From Natrinema ejinorense (GTDB lineage Archaea > Halobacteriota > Halobacteria > Halobacteriales > Natrialbaceae), in assembly GCF_002494345.1 (NCBI RefSeq), contig NZ_NXNI01000001.1, positions 372,001 through 436,000 on the forward strand: a stretch of DNA of 64,000 bases, read 5' to 3'. The notes under the pieces are model-generated. The model saw nothing but the letters and a program-made list of their open reading frames with translations, was not told where the DNA came from and did no database searches. Below, in pieces: positions 16,247 through 24,081 of the stretch (position 1 is the first letter of the stretch; the number at the start of each line of letters is the position of its first letter). A program made the translations under genes and the position numbers.

Positions 16247-16539
16247 GTGTCGATCGGGACGATCGCGACCTCGAGGCTGAGCTCGCGAGTGATGCTGCAG
16301 GTCAGCGCGGAATCCCATTCGATGCGATCTGTACTGGCTGCCAGCGAACGCGTGTGAAACGTGCTCAGCCCGAGGATGTCGGCCAGCATCCACAGATCGA
16401 TCCGATGTCGCTCGATGCATCCGAGTGCACGTCGTTCAAGCACGTCTGTCACCGCTGTCAGAAAGCGACGTTTTGGAACCCGCTGGCAGTGCTCTCCGGG
16501 CTGAGCGCAAGTGAAGACGGTGGTGACGATGACACGTGA
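16243..16539 (+). CDS. zinc-finger small protein
   Basis: 98 residues with two CxxC pairs (CTGC and CHRC) about 45 apart. It overlaps both neighbours (ATGA at 16243 and 11 bp at 16529), so it is part of the replicon A operon. Function unknown. Confidence 0.6.
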   Translation: MSVDRDDRDLEAELASDAAGQRGIPFDAICTGCQRTRVKRAQPEDVGQHPQIDPMSLDASECTSFKHVCHRCQKATFWNPLAVLSGLSASEDGGDDDT

Positions 16540-18541
16540 GGATCGCGACGACCTCGAGGAGGCTGCTGATGAAGCGTTCGATCTGCTCGATGCTGGCCGT
16601 CCGGTCGACGGTGCCGACGACGAGATCGAGACGGCGATCGAGCAAGACGAGATGCCGACAGCCGGCGGCGACGATGCCGACGGTGGCGTCGAACTCGAGT
16701 ATGACGAAGAGCGCCAGGTCGACGACGACGCACGATCGGCGTGTCGGTTCTGCCAGACCGAGTTTGGAACCGTCGTCGCTGAACGGCGGCACCACTCCGA
16801 GGATCGGTGTGACGAAGGATCGCCGATGTTCCGACCTGATGGCCGACCGCTGATCGATCCACAGGTCCACGAGCTTCGGGCGAACTTCCTCTTCGAGCCG
16901 AAAGATGAGGATCTCCACCCGAGTCAGGATGGGCTCGCGCCATACTTCGCCGTCGTCAGTCAGTGGGACCGCTGTCTCCAAGACGAGACTGGCCAGGACG
17001 ATGTCGGGACGCTCGAGGCAGCCGATGATATCTGGATGCTCAACCACGAAGAGAACAAGATCAGTTACCGCGACGAAGAGGCGAAGATCAAGACCCGACC
17101 GAGTGACAGCGGTGACTCGTACAACGAGTACGTGATCGGCGTCGTCGCGTGCGATGAGGTTCGCGAGAGGAAGGTTACCTTTCAGTTCCGCCCATCGCTT
17201 CCGAACGCGAAACACTGCGAGACCGGCGATCGCATCAAGTCGATGCCGGAGGACCTCCCGCTCGGGATCCGCGTCGAAGCCCAGTCATCGAACGTCGAGA
17301 TCGACGAGGTTCTCGAGGTGCTGCGAACGCTGATGGACGAACTCGATATCGACACGCGCTATTTCAAAGACGAGTGTATCCACGACCACTCACGTATCTG
17401 GGGACTGGGACTGTACGCTCGGATCCAGCGTGAACTCTCCGAAGAGCGCTTTGTCGACAAGAACGGCGTGATGGATCGGCTCGCACAGTTCACGAGTATC
17501 CGTCGCGGTCGCGGGGAGTACAAGTGGGACAACGAAGAGATCATCGGGCATCGCCACGCGGTCGCGATGAACGAAACCTCGCTCGAGAAGCTCTACGGCG
17601 ATCACAACGTCGGGAAGTTACTGAAGAGCTACCTCCCGAAGCAGCCCGAGAAGCATCCGTCGGGAGCGTCGACGCACCATCCGAAGATCGAGGTTCAGTT
17701 CAACACCAGCCACAGCGACTACCTTGACGGGAATGCTGTTCCCTACGAGTCCAACGATGAGTTCGACTACCAGGACCTGAAAAGCGAGCTCGACGAATAT
17801 CTACTGTTTGCGCTGAATGCTGCTGGCCTCCCGTTACACGCTGATCCGAGTGTCTATGTTCCCGACGAGTACTGGGATGCCGACGAGCGGGCGCACGATG
17901 TACCGATTCACTCCGATCCGACCGAGGAGCTTCGCGAGGCGGAGGAAGATCTCACGCGAGCTCAGCTGGCGCGCGAGGATCTGTCCCCGACTGATCGGGC
18001 TGTCGTGAAGGCGCTGGCCGATGGCGGCCAGATGCACTACGAGCAGATCGTCGAGGAGACCGAGACCTCGAGCAGCAGTGTCTACCGCGCGATCGAGAAG
18101 TGGGGCAGCCTCGTCGATAAGGTTGGTCGCGGAACCTACGATCTGGCTGACGATGTCGTCCGCAACAAGATCGAGGATGTCTTCGCCGCCCTCGAGGACG
18201 TGACCGAATGGGTCGAGAACGGCATCGATGCGATCGTCGATGGCAACGACGAGATCGCCGACGACTCGCCGCTCGCGAAGTGGGCCCGCCGGCACGGCGC
18301 GATCCTCCAGGAGAACTACGACGAGTTCGATGTCGAGTTGACCGGACACCACAGCAAGCGCGAGCTCCGACACGTCCTCCGGTCAGGCCTCGAGGCCGCT
18401 CGCAACACTGGCTCGAGTGTCGCCGCCCGTTTCATCGACAGCAGCTTCACCTACCGGCTCAACGGTGATCGCCGAGCTGGGCAATATCCGTTCACGACAT
18501 CTGGCGGTGCCGTTCTGATTCTCGGAACGGCCATGGCGTGA
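16529..18541 (+). CDS. large DNA-binding-type protein, DUF7845-like, with zinc finger and winged helix
   Basis: 670 residues from ATG 16529 (MTREDRDDLEEAADEAF). An acidic N-terminus is followed by a Zn finger (CRFCQTEFG ... RRHHSEDRC), a large conserved middle that I recall as DUF7845 of haloarchaeal plasmids and viruses, then a winged helix (LSPTDRAVVKALADGGQMHY, then SSSSVYRAIEKWGSLVDKVG). Last and largest gene of the rightward operon. A replication or partition role is plausible but unproven. Confidence 0.6.
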   Translation: MTREDRDDLEEAADEAFDLLDAGRPVDGADDEIETAIEQDEMPTAGGDDADGGVELEYDEERQVDDDARSACRFCQTEFGTVVAERRHHSEDRCDEGSPMFRPDGRPLIDPQVHELRANFLFEPKDEDLHPSQDGLAPYFAVVSQWDRCLQDETGQDDVGTLEAADDIWMLNHEENKISYRDEEAKIKTRPSDSGDSYNEYVIGVVACDEVRERKVTFQFRPSLPNAKHCETGDRIKSMPEDLPLGIRVEAQSSNVEIDEVLEVLRTLMDELDIDTRYFKDECIHDHSRIWGLGLYARIQRELSEERFVDKNGVMDRLAQFTSIRRGRGEYKWDNEEIIGHRHAVAMNETSLEKLYGDHNVGKLLKSYLPKQPEKHPSGASTHHPKIEVQFNTSHSDYLDGNAVPYESNDEFDYQDLKSELDEYLLFALNAAGLPLHADPSVYVPDEYWDADERAHDVPIHSDPTEELREAEEDLTRAQLAREDLSPTDRAVVKALADGGQMHYEQIVEETETSSSSVYRAIEKWGSLVDKVGRGTYDLADDVVRNKIEDVFAALEDVTEWVENGIDAIVDGNDEIADDSPLAKWARRHGAILQENYDEFDVELTGHHSKRELRHVLRSGLEAARNTGSSVAARFIDSSFTYRLNGDRRAGQYPFTTSGGAVLILGTAMA

Positions 18542-18718
18542 CGACCGCTGAGTGGCAACGCTGTTCGGCACCTACTTTTCTGAAAGTTGATTTTCGCTCA
18601 CAGCTGAGTTTCACAACCTCAGTTGTATCCAGTCCCTCGAGAGACATCGACCGGGTAGCTACAGCCACTATCAAATATGTTTTACTTCCCGCGTCGTGGG
18701 CAGGGGGGCTTACCGCGT

Positions 18719-18732
18719 GTACCTAACGGTAC
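18719..18732. other. short inverted repeat GTACC-TAAC-GGTAC
   Basis: Perfect 5-bp stem 180 bp after the end of the rightward operon. A possible regulator site or hairpin. Confidence 0.3.
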
Positions 18733-18790
18733 ATACTCTAAAAAACCGCGGCAGCTGTTCGGCTGGCTGTTCCAGTTGATCCAGAAGAAA

Positions 18791-18816
18791 CGCACCCCCG
18801 CCCGAAGGGCGGTGCG
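18791..18816. terminator. strong hairpin between convergent genes
   Basis: CGCAC/GTGCG plus CGCCC/GGGCG stems with a GAA loop and a small C bulge, placed between the end of the rightward operon and the stop of the convergent gene at 18823. No long T run follows, so termination is inferred from position. Confidence 0.45.
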
Positions 18817-18822
18817 CGAAAA

Positions 18823-18963
18823 TTAGGCCTCGAGGACGGTCGCTATGCTTGGATGGAGGGCACGCTTGTGCGTCTCGAGTGCTTCAGTCACGCTCTCGTG
18901 ATCCGTCGCAACGGGGATGCGATCACCACAGACCGGGCACTCGATGTAGAGCCAGCAGGACAT
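18823..18963 (-). CDS. 46-aa C2H2-type zinc microprotein
   Basis: From ATG 18963 (MSCWLYIECPVCGDRIPVAT). CPVC followed by H-x(n)-H (THKRALH) makes a compact zinc finger. It is alone on the minus strand with a hairpin at its 3' end. Confidence 0.6.
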   Translation of the reverse strand: MSCWLYIECPVCGDRIPVATDHESVTEALETHKRALHPSIATVLEA

Positions 18964-19191
18964 ACTCGATTGATCTTCAGAGCCGAATTGGATTGTATTC
19001 CGCATAACTTCAGTATGAACGTGTCGAACTCTCCTGTCTGGTATGAAAGGTCACGGAAAGATGTGTATCTGATGCTCTACCCCGCCATTTCTCATCCAGA
19101 CGGTACGACGATCGCCCAACGGCACTTTGTCAGATGCAGGACAGTCTTCTCCCCCGCAAAAACTAGGGTTCTGGAAATAGTGTGTTGAGGT

Positions 19192-19587
19192 ATGGCAAGG
19201 AGAAGAACCCGAATAAAGGAGACGCGGGAAGACGTTTTCAAGGATATGAAAACGGGGGAGCTTGACGACCCAGGCCTCTCGTTCCAAGAGTTCAGTGACA
19301 GAGTTGATGAACAACGTGAAAGACTTCCAGTGGACGACGAAGGGGCAGCCCTCTCTGTACTTCAGGGTGCAGATTCGTCTTCGCCAGTAGAGCGAGAATT
19401 TGAAACAACGACAGACGACCTGTACAACGCTCGGCAGGTTCACGAGTCACGGTCTGAAAGAGCGCAAGCTATTGACGAGTCCCAAAAAGCGCCAATAACG
19501 ACGGACTTCGACGAGTGGGCTGACAATCCAGACGAACTCGATTTCCCCGGAATAGATTCGACCAAGGACATCGGGCCGACATTCTAA
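19192..19587 (+). CDS. acidic protein of unknown function
   Basis: 131 residues, highly charged, predicted mostly helical or disordered, no recognised domain. It lies convergent to the leftward virion-like operon, with 130 bp between. Upstream TTTAAA-like promoter motifs are not obvious. Confidence 0.5.
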   Translation: MARRRTRIKETREDVFKDMKTGELDDPGLSFQEFSDRVDEQRERLPVDDEGAALSVLQGADSSSPVEREFETTTDDLYNARQVHESRSERAQAIDESQKAPITTDFDEWADNPDELDFPGIDSTKDIGPTF

Positions 19588-19718
19588 TTGGTCTCGAGAG
19601 CACCTTTCTTAACGATCGCGGAACAGAGAGCGGTACCGTTATCGTCTCTATGAGCGCGTAAGGCACACGGATTGTCGGACTCTCCTGTCGTCTCTGCCAC
19701 TAAAAACCAGAAACGAAA

Positions 19719-20036
19719 TCAAAGGACGTAGCGACGCCAGACTTCCATCGCGCCTGCAACTCCACCGATGATCATGAAGCCGATCCCGGCCTGCTGGAGA
19801 TCGCCCGGCACCATCGTCATCAGGACGCTGCCAAGCAGCAGTGAGATTACGGTCGGCATCGCGAGATCGTCGTTGTAGAGATAGAAGGAAACCACGAGCA
19901 CGCCAGCAGCGACCATCCCCACGACGGGCTCGCCGAGAAGCGACGTATACGGATCGAGGATCGTATCCATCCACGTGCAGTCCTCCCGATAAAGGCAGTC
20001 CAGTTCTCCGGAGTCAGAGATGTTGCCGTCCGTCAT
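19719..20036 (-). CDS. small multi-TM protein
   Basis: 105 residues from ATG 20036 (MTDGNISDSGELDCLYREDC). Three hydrophobic segments follow a Cys-containing N-terminus: VVGMVAAGVLVVSFYLY, AMPTVISLLLGSVLM, GIGFMIIGGVAGAMEVW. The small-core-with-TM layout resembles pilus or pore subunits. Last gene of the leftward operon; overlaps the upstream gene by 4 bp. Confidence 0.6.
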   Translation of the reverse strand: MTDGNISDSGELDCLYREDCTWMDTILDPYTSLLGEPVVGMVAAGVLVVSFYLYNDDLAMPTVISLLLGSVLMTMVPGDLQQAGIGFMIIGGVAGAMEVWRRYVL

Positions 20037-20401
20037 CGGATCGCATCCCCCAGCCAGGCATTGGCTAACGTCACTCCGATCACGATCTGTGCGCCGTGGC
20101 CGGCAGCTCGAGCGAAGGGCCACGGGAAGCCGATCGAGGCAAGCGTCGACGGCAGGAAGACGACCAGGTGGAGAATCCCAGCGACCTCGCGAACCGCGCT
20201 GACCGTGAAACTGATGAATCCACCTTCTCCAGCCTCGTTGGGATCGATCTGTGATTCGTTCTGTTCTTCTGCCGTCGACGCGACTTCGTCTTCAACCTGT
20301 GTCTGGGGTCCGTTGAACATGTCCGTCACACCGAGCGCTCCGAACATCCCCAAGACCAAGCCGAACGATACGACGAGCGCGATAATGGGCATTCCTCTCA
20401 T
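20033..20401 (-). CDS. membrane protein with external acidic loop
   Basis: 122 residues. N-terminal TM or signal anchor (IIALVVSFGLVLGMFGAL), acidic Asn/Gln-rich loop, and further hydrophobic segments (GILHLVVFLPSTLASIGF, IVIGVTLANAWLG). Coupled by ATGA overlaps on both sides to the 1022-aa surface protein and the 105-aa membrane protein. Confidence 0.6.
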   Translation of the reverse strand: MRGMPIIALVVSFGLVLGMFGALGVTDMFNGPQTQVEDEVASTAEEQNESQIDPNEAGEGGFISFTVSAVREVAGILHLVVFLPSTLASIGFPWPFARAAGHGAQIVIGVTLANAWLGDAIR

Positions 20402-23400
20402 GATGGGTACCCCGAGTCTCCGACTTTGAACATGATCGCGACGATGCCGGCAGTCACCAACAGCGGGTAGGGGATCGCGACGAGTCCCAGGATGCGCATC
20501 GCCCAGGCCGCCACGACGATTACGACCGCTCCCGTGCGTGACATCCGTCCGCCGAAGAGCCCGCCCAGCAGGATGATCCCGCTGAACCCGAGCGAGTGCA
20601 ACAGGAGATCAGAGACTGGCGGGTTGAGTTGTCCGACCGTTCCAACTGGAACAGTGCCACCGATCTCTTCACCGGCCCGCTGGGCCTTCCAGGTGACCTC
20701 GAGCGTCTGGTTTTCGGACTCAGGAATATCCAGCACTGCCGAATACTCAGAGACATCCTCAACGGTCACAATCTCGTTGATGACATCTTTGTCGTTGCCA
20801 GCGGCGTGCACGTAATAGGTAAGTCGGTCCGTCTGATTGGCGTCGTCGACGTACGTCACTCTCACCTTGTTTTTGCCATACTCGTCTTCGTTGGCCATCC
20901 GCGCGTTGAACGCCGCCCCGCCATCCTCTGGCTGTACAATCCTAATCTCCCCGATCATGAGCTCGACCGTCTCGGATTGAGTTGCGGTAAATCCGCCGAG
21001 GCCGCGCATCTGACCGTCGTCGTTCTCGACGGTCAGCCGGTAGCGCTCGTCTTTGTTCATGATCACGTCGACGCGGTTGACCGTCCCAAACCGCTCACTG
21101 TGGATCTCCGCCTGTGTTTGGTTGGTCGTTCCGTTGACCGTCTCGTTGGTCGATCCATTGACTGCTACGGTCCCGTTGACTCGCAAGACGGTCTCCTCTG
21201 GAGGGAACTCGCTAGTACGATCGGAGACCGTGAACCGGACGGTGACCTTGCTGTCGTCTTGCTCGGGGTCCGGAGAGTCGGTGGGATCGTCATTGGTTGG
21301 ATCCGACTCCCAGTTGGGACCACGCTCGAGGTAGACATCCTGATCGCTGGTGATCGACCGGATCTCGATCGTCCGCGAGTAGTAGTCCTTCGCCTGGATT
21401 TCGATCCGTCGCGTGTCTTCCCATTGGGATAGTTGCGAGAGATCGAAGCGGCCGCTACTGACGATCTCCTCGAGGTTCTCTCCCGTCGACGTGACCTCGA
21501 CCGAGACGTTCCGATCAGTGATTCGGTCGCCGGTTTCGGCGTCGCGGATTGCAATTTCTCCCGCAACATCGAACGAATAGACCGCCGATGTCGACGAGTG
21601 CCCGTAACTGTCCTCGGCGTAGACGTACCACTGGCGTTGATTTGCGTCCTTGTACCAGGTCGTACTGACGGTGCCATTGGAGTCCAGCGTCTCTTCGTGA
21701 ATCAGATCATCAGCGTCTGGATCACCCGAAGAGTACTCGAGCAGCCGCACGGTGACGTTGTCTTCGGGGAAGTCGTGGTCATCGACATCGACGGAGAGAT
21801 CGACGGTCTCGCTGTCCACGATCTCGTCATGCGGGTCTGCTGATCCACCGTCGATGACTGGCGCGCTGGTCGAGACCTCGAAGGTCTGAACCTCGCTGAT
21901 CGTGTCGTTCGTGCTGTTATACTGATCGCTCGCGACCGCGTACCAATCATATGCCCCGAGATCGCTGACGTTGTTCCACGTCGTCGACGCGGTGACCGTT
22001 CCGCCGTTCTCCGAACTGGCCACAGTGTCCGAGCCGATCAGCACGTCGTTCGCTTCGGTCCCGTCGATGTATTCGTAGAACTCGACAGAGACCTCGTCAC
22101 TCGGGAAGTCATCGTCAGTTACGTCGACCGAGAGATTCGCGCCATCGGCGTTGGAGCCGATCGAGGAGCTGCCAGAGGGAGATGCGTTCGTGATCTCGGG
22201 ATCACGCATCTCGATCGTGATGTTATAGCCCTCGTTATTGGGCAGCTCCCAGTTATTGTCCCAGCGGACTTCGCCACCGACAGAGACTTCGACGTTGTAG
22301 GTCTGCGTCTCATCGTCGGTCGAGATGGTGTCGATGGTATACTGCCCGTTCTGGTTTGTCGTCGTTTCTTCAATGAGCGCATTGTCGAACTCCCTTCGGA
22401 CCTCGACCGTCGCGTTCGGGACCAGGGAGCCGGTTTGGTCTTCAACAGTACCGATAATTTGTTTGGTCTGTGGGACAGGAGTCGCTATTGATTGGACATC
22501 AGTACTTGTCGCAAAATCCCACTCGTTAGATCCGCTTGATGAATTATATTTTCCAGACCATGAGTCATACCCACCAGCATAGATACCACCATCAACACCG
22601 ACGTTGACTGTATAAACCGATCCGGGAGTTGCCGATACTAATTCAGAATTTCCAGAATGATCAATAGCTGTTATTTCATCAGAGTTTGATCCAATGTAGA
22701 TGGTTCCGTTTCCATTAGACTGAATGGTGTTTGCGGAAACAGACAGTTCATTCCAGACAACTTCTAGAGATCCGGTGTCAATTTTCGTAACACCAGCACC
22801 GTTCGTATTAGAAGCGTAGAGATTCCCATCGGAACCAGTTACCAAACCAGTCGCTGGTTCCGTGAGTGTTAGCCTGTCTATCTCATCGCCGGTCTCAGCA
22901 TCTAATTCGACCACATCATCCGAGTTGGCAATATATACAGACCCCTCATGATGAGTAGTAGCGCGTATTTCACCTGATTGGAGACTAACGTTCCATTCGG
23001 CCTCCCCTGTTTCGGTTTTGATTTTGGTCAGATTGTTATTATCATTATCAGCAGAATAGACATGCGAGTCATCAAATGCGAACGCTCTTGATGGATTACC
23101 AGAGTACACCCAATCAGCTTCACCAGTTCCTGGGTTTATTTTGTGCAGCCCTCCATCAACGGAATTGTCGCCCACGTATAGATATCCATCATGGTATTTG
23201 GATACCTCAGTTGATCCAATAGATCCGCTGTAGTCCCATGTTATCTGTTCTCCCGTTTCTCTATCAATCTTGTAGATATTTCCATTCCCGTCACTGACAA
23301 ACACGTAGTCAATCACGTCACCGGAACTCTGGGCAGCGGCGGTTCCACTATTTCCAAACCCAGTGAACGCCAGTGGCATCGCAATGACACTGGCAGCGAA

Positions 23401-23466
23401 CAATATCGCAAGCGAGACCGCCCGGAACTGACCACGGCTGATAGGCGGCATAAATCGGTTTCTCAT
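20398..23466 (-). CDS. large surface protein: beta-propeller, Ig-like repeats, C-terminal TMs
   Basis: 1022 residues. Signal peptide about 15-45 (ending TAAAQSSGD). PQQ/WD-like beta-propeller about 50-340 with repeated xxYxxDxxTG blade motifs. Carboxypeptidase-regulatory-like domain about 345-400 (GTVEDQTGSLVPNATVEVRR). Two Ig-like repeats with the shared DDHDFP/DDDFP motif. A further beta domain, then three C-terminal TMs (SLGFSGIILLGGLFGG and following). It suits an attachment or coat protein of a virus-like or vesicle-forming element. DNA for the propeller (about 22480-23400) is clearly more AT-rich than the rest. Confidence 0.7.
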   Translation of the reverse strand: MRNRFMPPISRGQFRAVSLAILFAASVIAMPLAFTGFGNSGTAAAQSSGDVIDYVFVSDGNGNIYKIDRETGEQITWDYSGSIGSTEVSKYHDGYLYVGDNSVDGGLHKINPGTGEADWVYSGNPSRAFAFDDSHVYSADNDNNNLTKIKTETGEAEWNVSLQSGEIRATTHHEGSVYIANSDDVVELDAETGDEIDRLTLTEPATGLVTGSDGNLYASNTNGAGVTKIDTGSLEVVWNELSVSANTIQSNGNGTIYIGSNSDEITAIDHSGNSELVSATPGSVYTVNVGVDGGIYAGGYDSWSGKYNSSSGSNEWDFATSTDVQSIATPVPQTKQIIGTVEDQTGSLVPNATVEVRREFDNALIEETTTNQNGQYTIDTISTDDETQTYNVEVSVGGEVRWDNNWELPNNEGYNITIEMRDPEITNASPSGSSSIGSNADGANLSVDVTDDDFPSDEVSVEFYEYIDGTEANDVLIGSDTVASSENGGTVTASTTWNNVSDLGAYDWYAVASDQYNSTNDTISEVQTFEVSTSAPVIDGGSADPHDEIVDSETVDLSVDVDDHDFPEDNVTVRLLEYSSGDPDADDLIHEETLDSNGTVSTTWYKDANQRQWYVYAEDSYGHSSTSAVYSFDVAGEIAIRDAETGDRITDRNVSVEVTSTGENLEEIVSSGRFDLSQLSQWEDTRRIEIQAKDYYSRTIEIRSITSDQDVYLERGPNWESDPTNDDPTDSPDPEQDDSKVTVRFTVSDRTSEFPPEETVLRVNGTVAVNGSTNETVNGTTNQTQAEIHSERFGTVNRVDVIMNKDERYRLTVENDDGQMRGLGGFTATQSETVELMIGEIRIVQPEDGGAAFNARMANEDEYGKNKVRVTYVDDANQTDRLTYYVHAAGNDKDVINEIVTVEDVSEYSAVLDIPESENQTLEVTWKAQRAGEEIGGTVPVGTVGQLNPPVSDLLLHSLGFSGIILLGGLFGGRMSRTGAVVIVVAAWAMRILGLVAIPYPLLVTAGIVAIMFKVGDSGYPS

Positions 23467-23576
23467 CTCCCTCCCTCCGTGATCTGTGCTCGAGCAGCCA
23501 GCCGCAGCGCTGAGGCTGTCCGCTGTCCTTGAGCGATTTCCTCGAGTTGGATGCGGCGGAGATCGTCGACGCTCAT
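23463..23576 (-). CDS. 37-aa microprotein, translationally coupled
   Basis: ATG 23576 overlaps the stop of the upstream gene (ATGA), and its own TGA overlaps the ATG of the 1022-aa gene. Product begins MSVDDLRRIQLEEIAQGQRT, an amphipathic helix. The double 4-bp overlap argues that it is translated. Confidence 0.55.
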   Translation of the reverse strand: MSVDDLRRIQLEEIAQGQRTASALRLAARAQITEGGR

Positions 23577-23848
23577 GGCAACCTCCGCATCTGTTCTTCT
23601 CGGCGTTCTTCGCGCACGGGACTCCAGAGCATCCAGATCGTGATTCCGAGCAGCAGGAACGGGACGATCACCCAGACGAGGTTCTCGGTTAGTGAGAGGA
23701 CGGGCTCCCAGGGCCCCTGGTGAACGTCGTAGTCGTACGCGAGATCGATCAGTTCTCCACCAGCGGAGTCCATCACTAACCCGAGGACCATCACCGCGAA
23801 CATCGACATAATGCCGATCGCGAAGCGCTGGATCCCACGGAAGACCAT
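23573..23848 (-). CDS. two-TM membrane protein
   Basis: 91 residues from ATG 23848 (MVFRGIQRFAIGIMSMFAVM). TMs near 10-30 and 58-78 (LVWVIVPFLLLGITIWML), then a basic C-terminus (REERREEQMRR). Start overlaps the previous stop by one base (TAATG). Confidence 0.6.
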   Translation of the reverse strand: MVFRGIQRFAIGIMSMFAVMVLGLVMDSAGGELIDLAYDYDVHQGPWEPVLSLTENLVWVIVPFLLLGITIWMLWSPVREERREEQMRRLP

Positions 23849-24081
23849 TATACCTGCCTCCGTGCGACCGCGCCAGCGAGTACTTTGATTGCGATTGATC
23901 CGAAGACGATCGCAGGGAGCCACGTCAGGAACTGCTCAGCCCAGTAGGCGTTGCGCGAGTTGGGGTGCATTGTGTGATCGGCCATCGTCGTCAGGACAGG
24001 GTCCGCGGCGATCGTCGCGACGAGGACGATAAAGCCGCCCGCGGCGGCAAGGATCAACGCGCGGAAGAGAACCCAGAACAT
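23848..24081 (-). CDS. two-TM small membrane protein
   Basis: 77 residues: N-terminal TM (ALILAAAGGFIVLVATIA), short His/Asp loop and second TM (WLPAIVFGSIAIKVLAGAV). Directly follows the 789-aa gene. Confidence 0.6.
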   Translation of the reverse strand: MFWVLFRALILAAAGGFIVLVATIAADPVLTTMADHTMHPNSRNAYWAEQFLTWLPAIVFGSIAIKVLAGAVARRQV

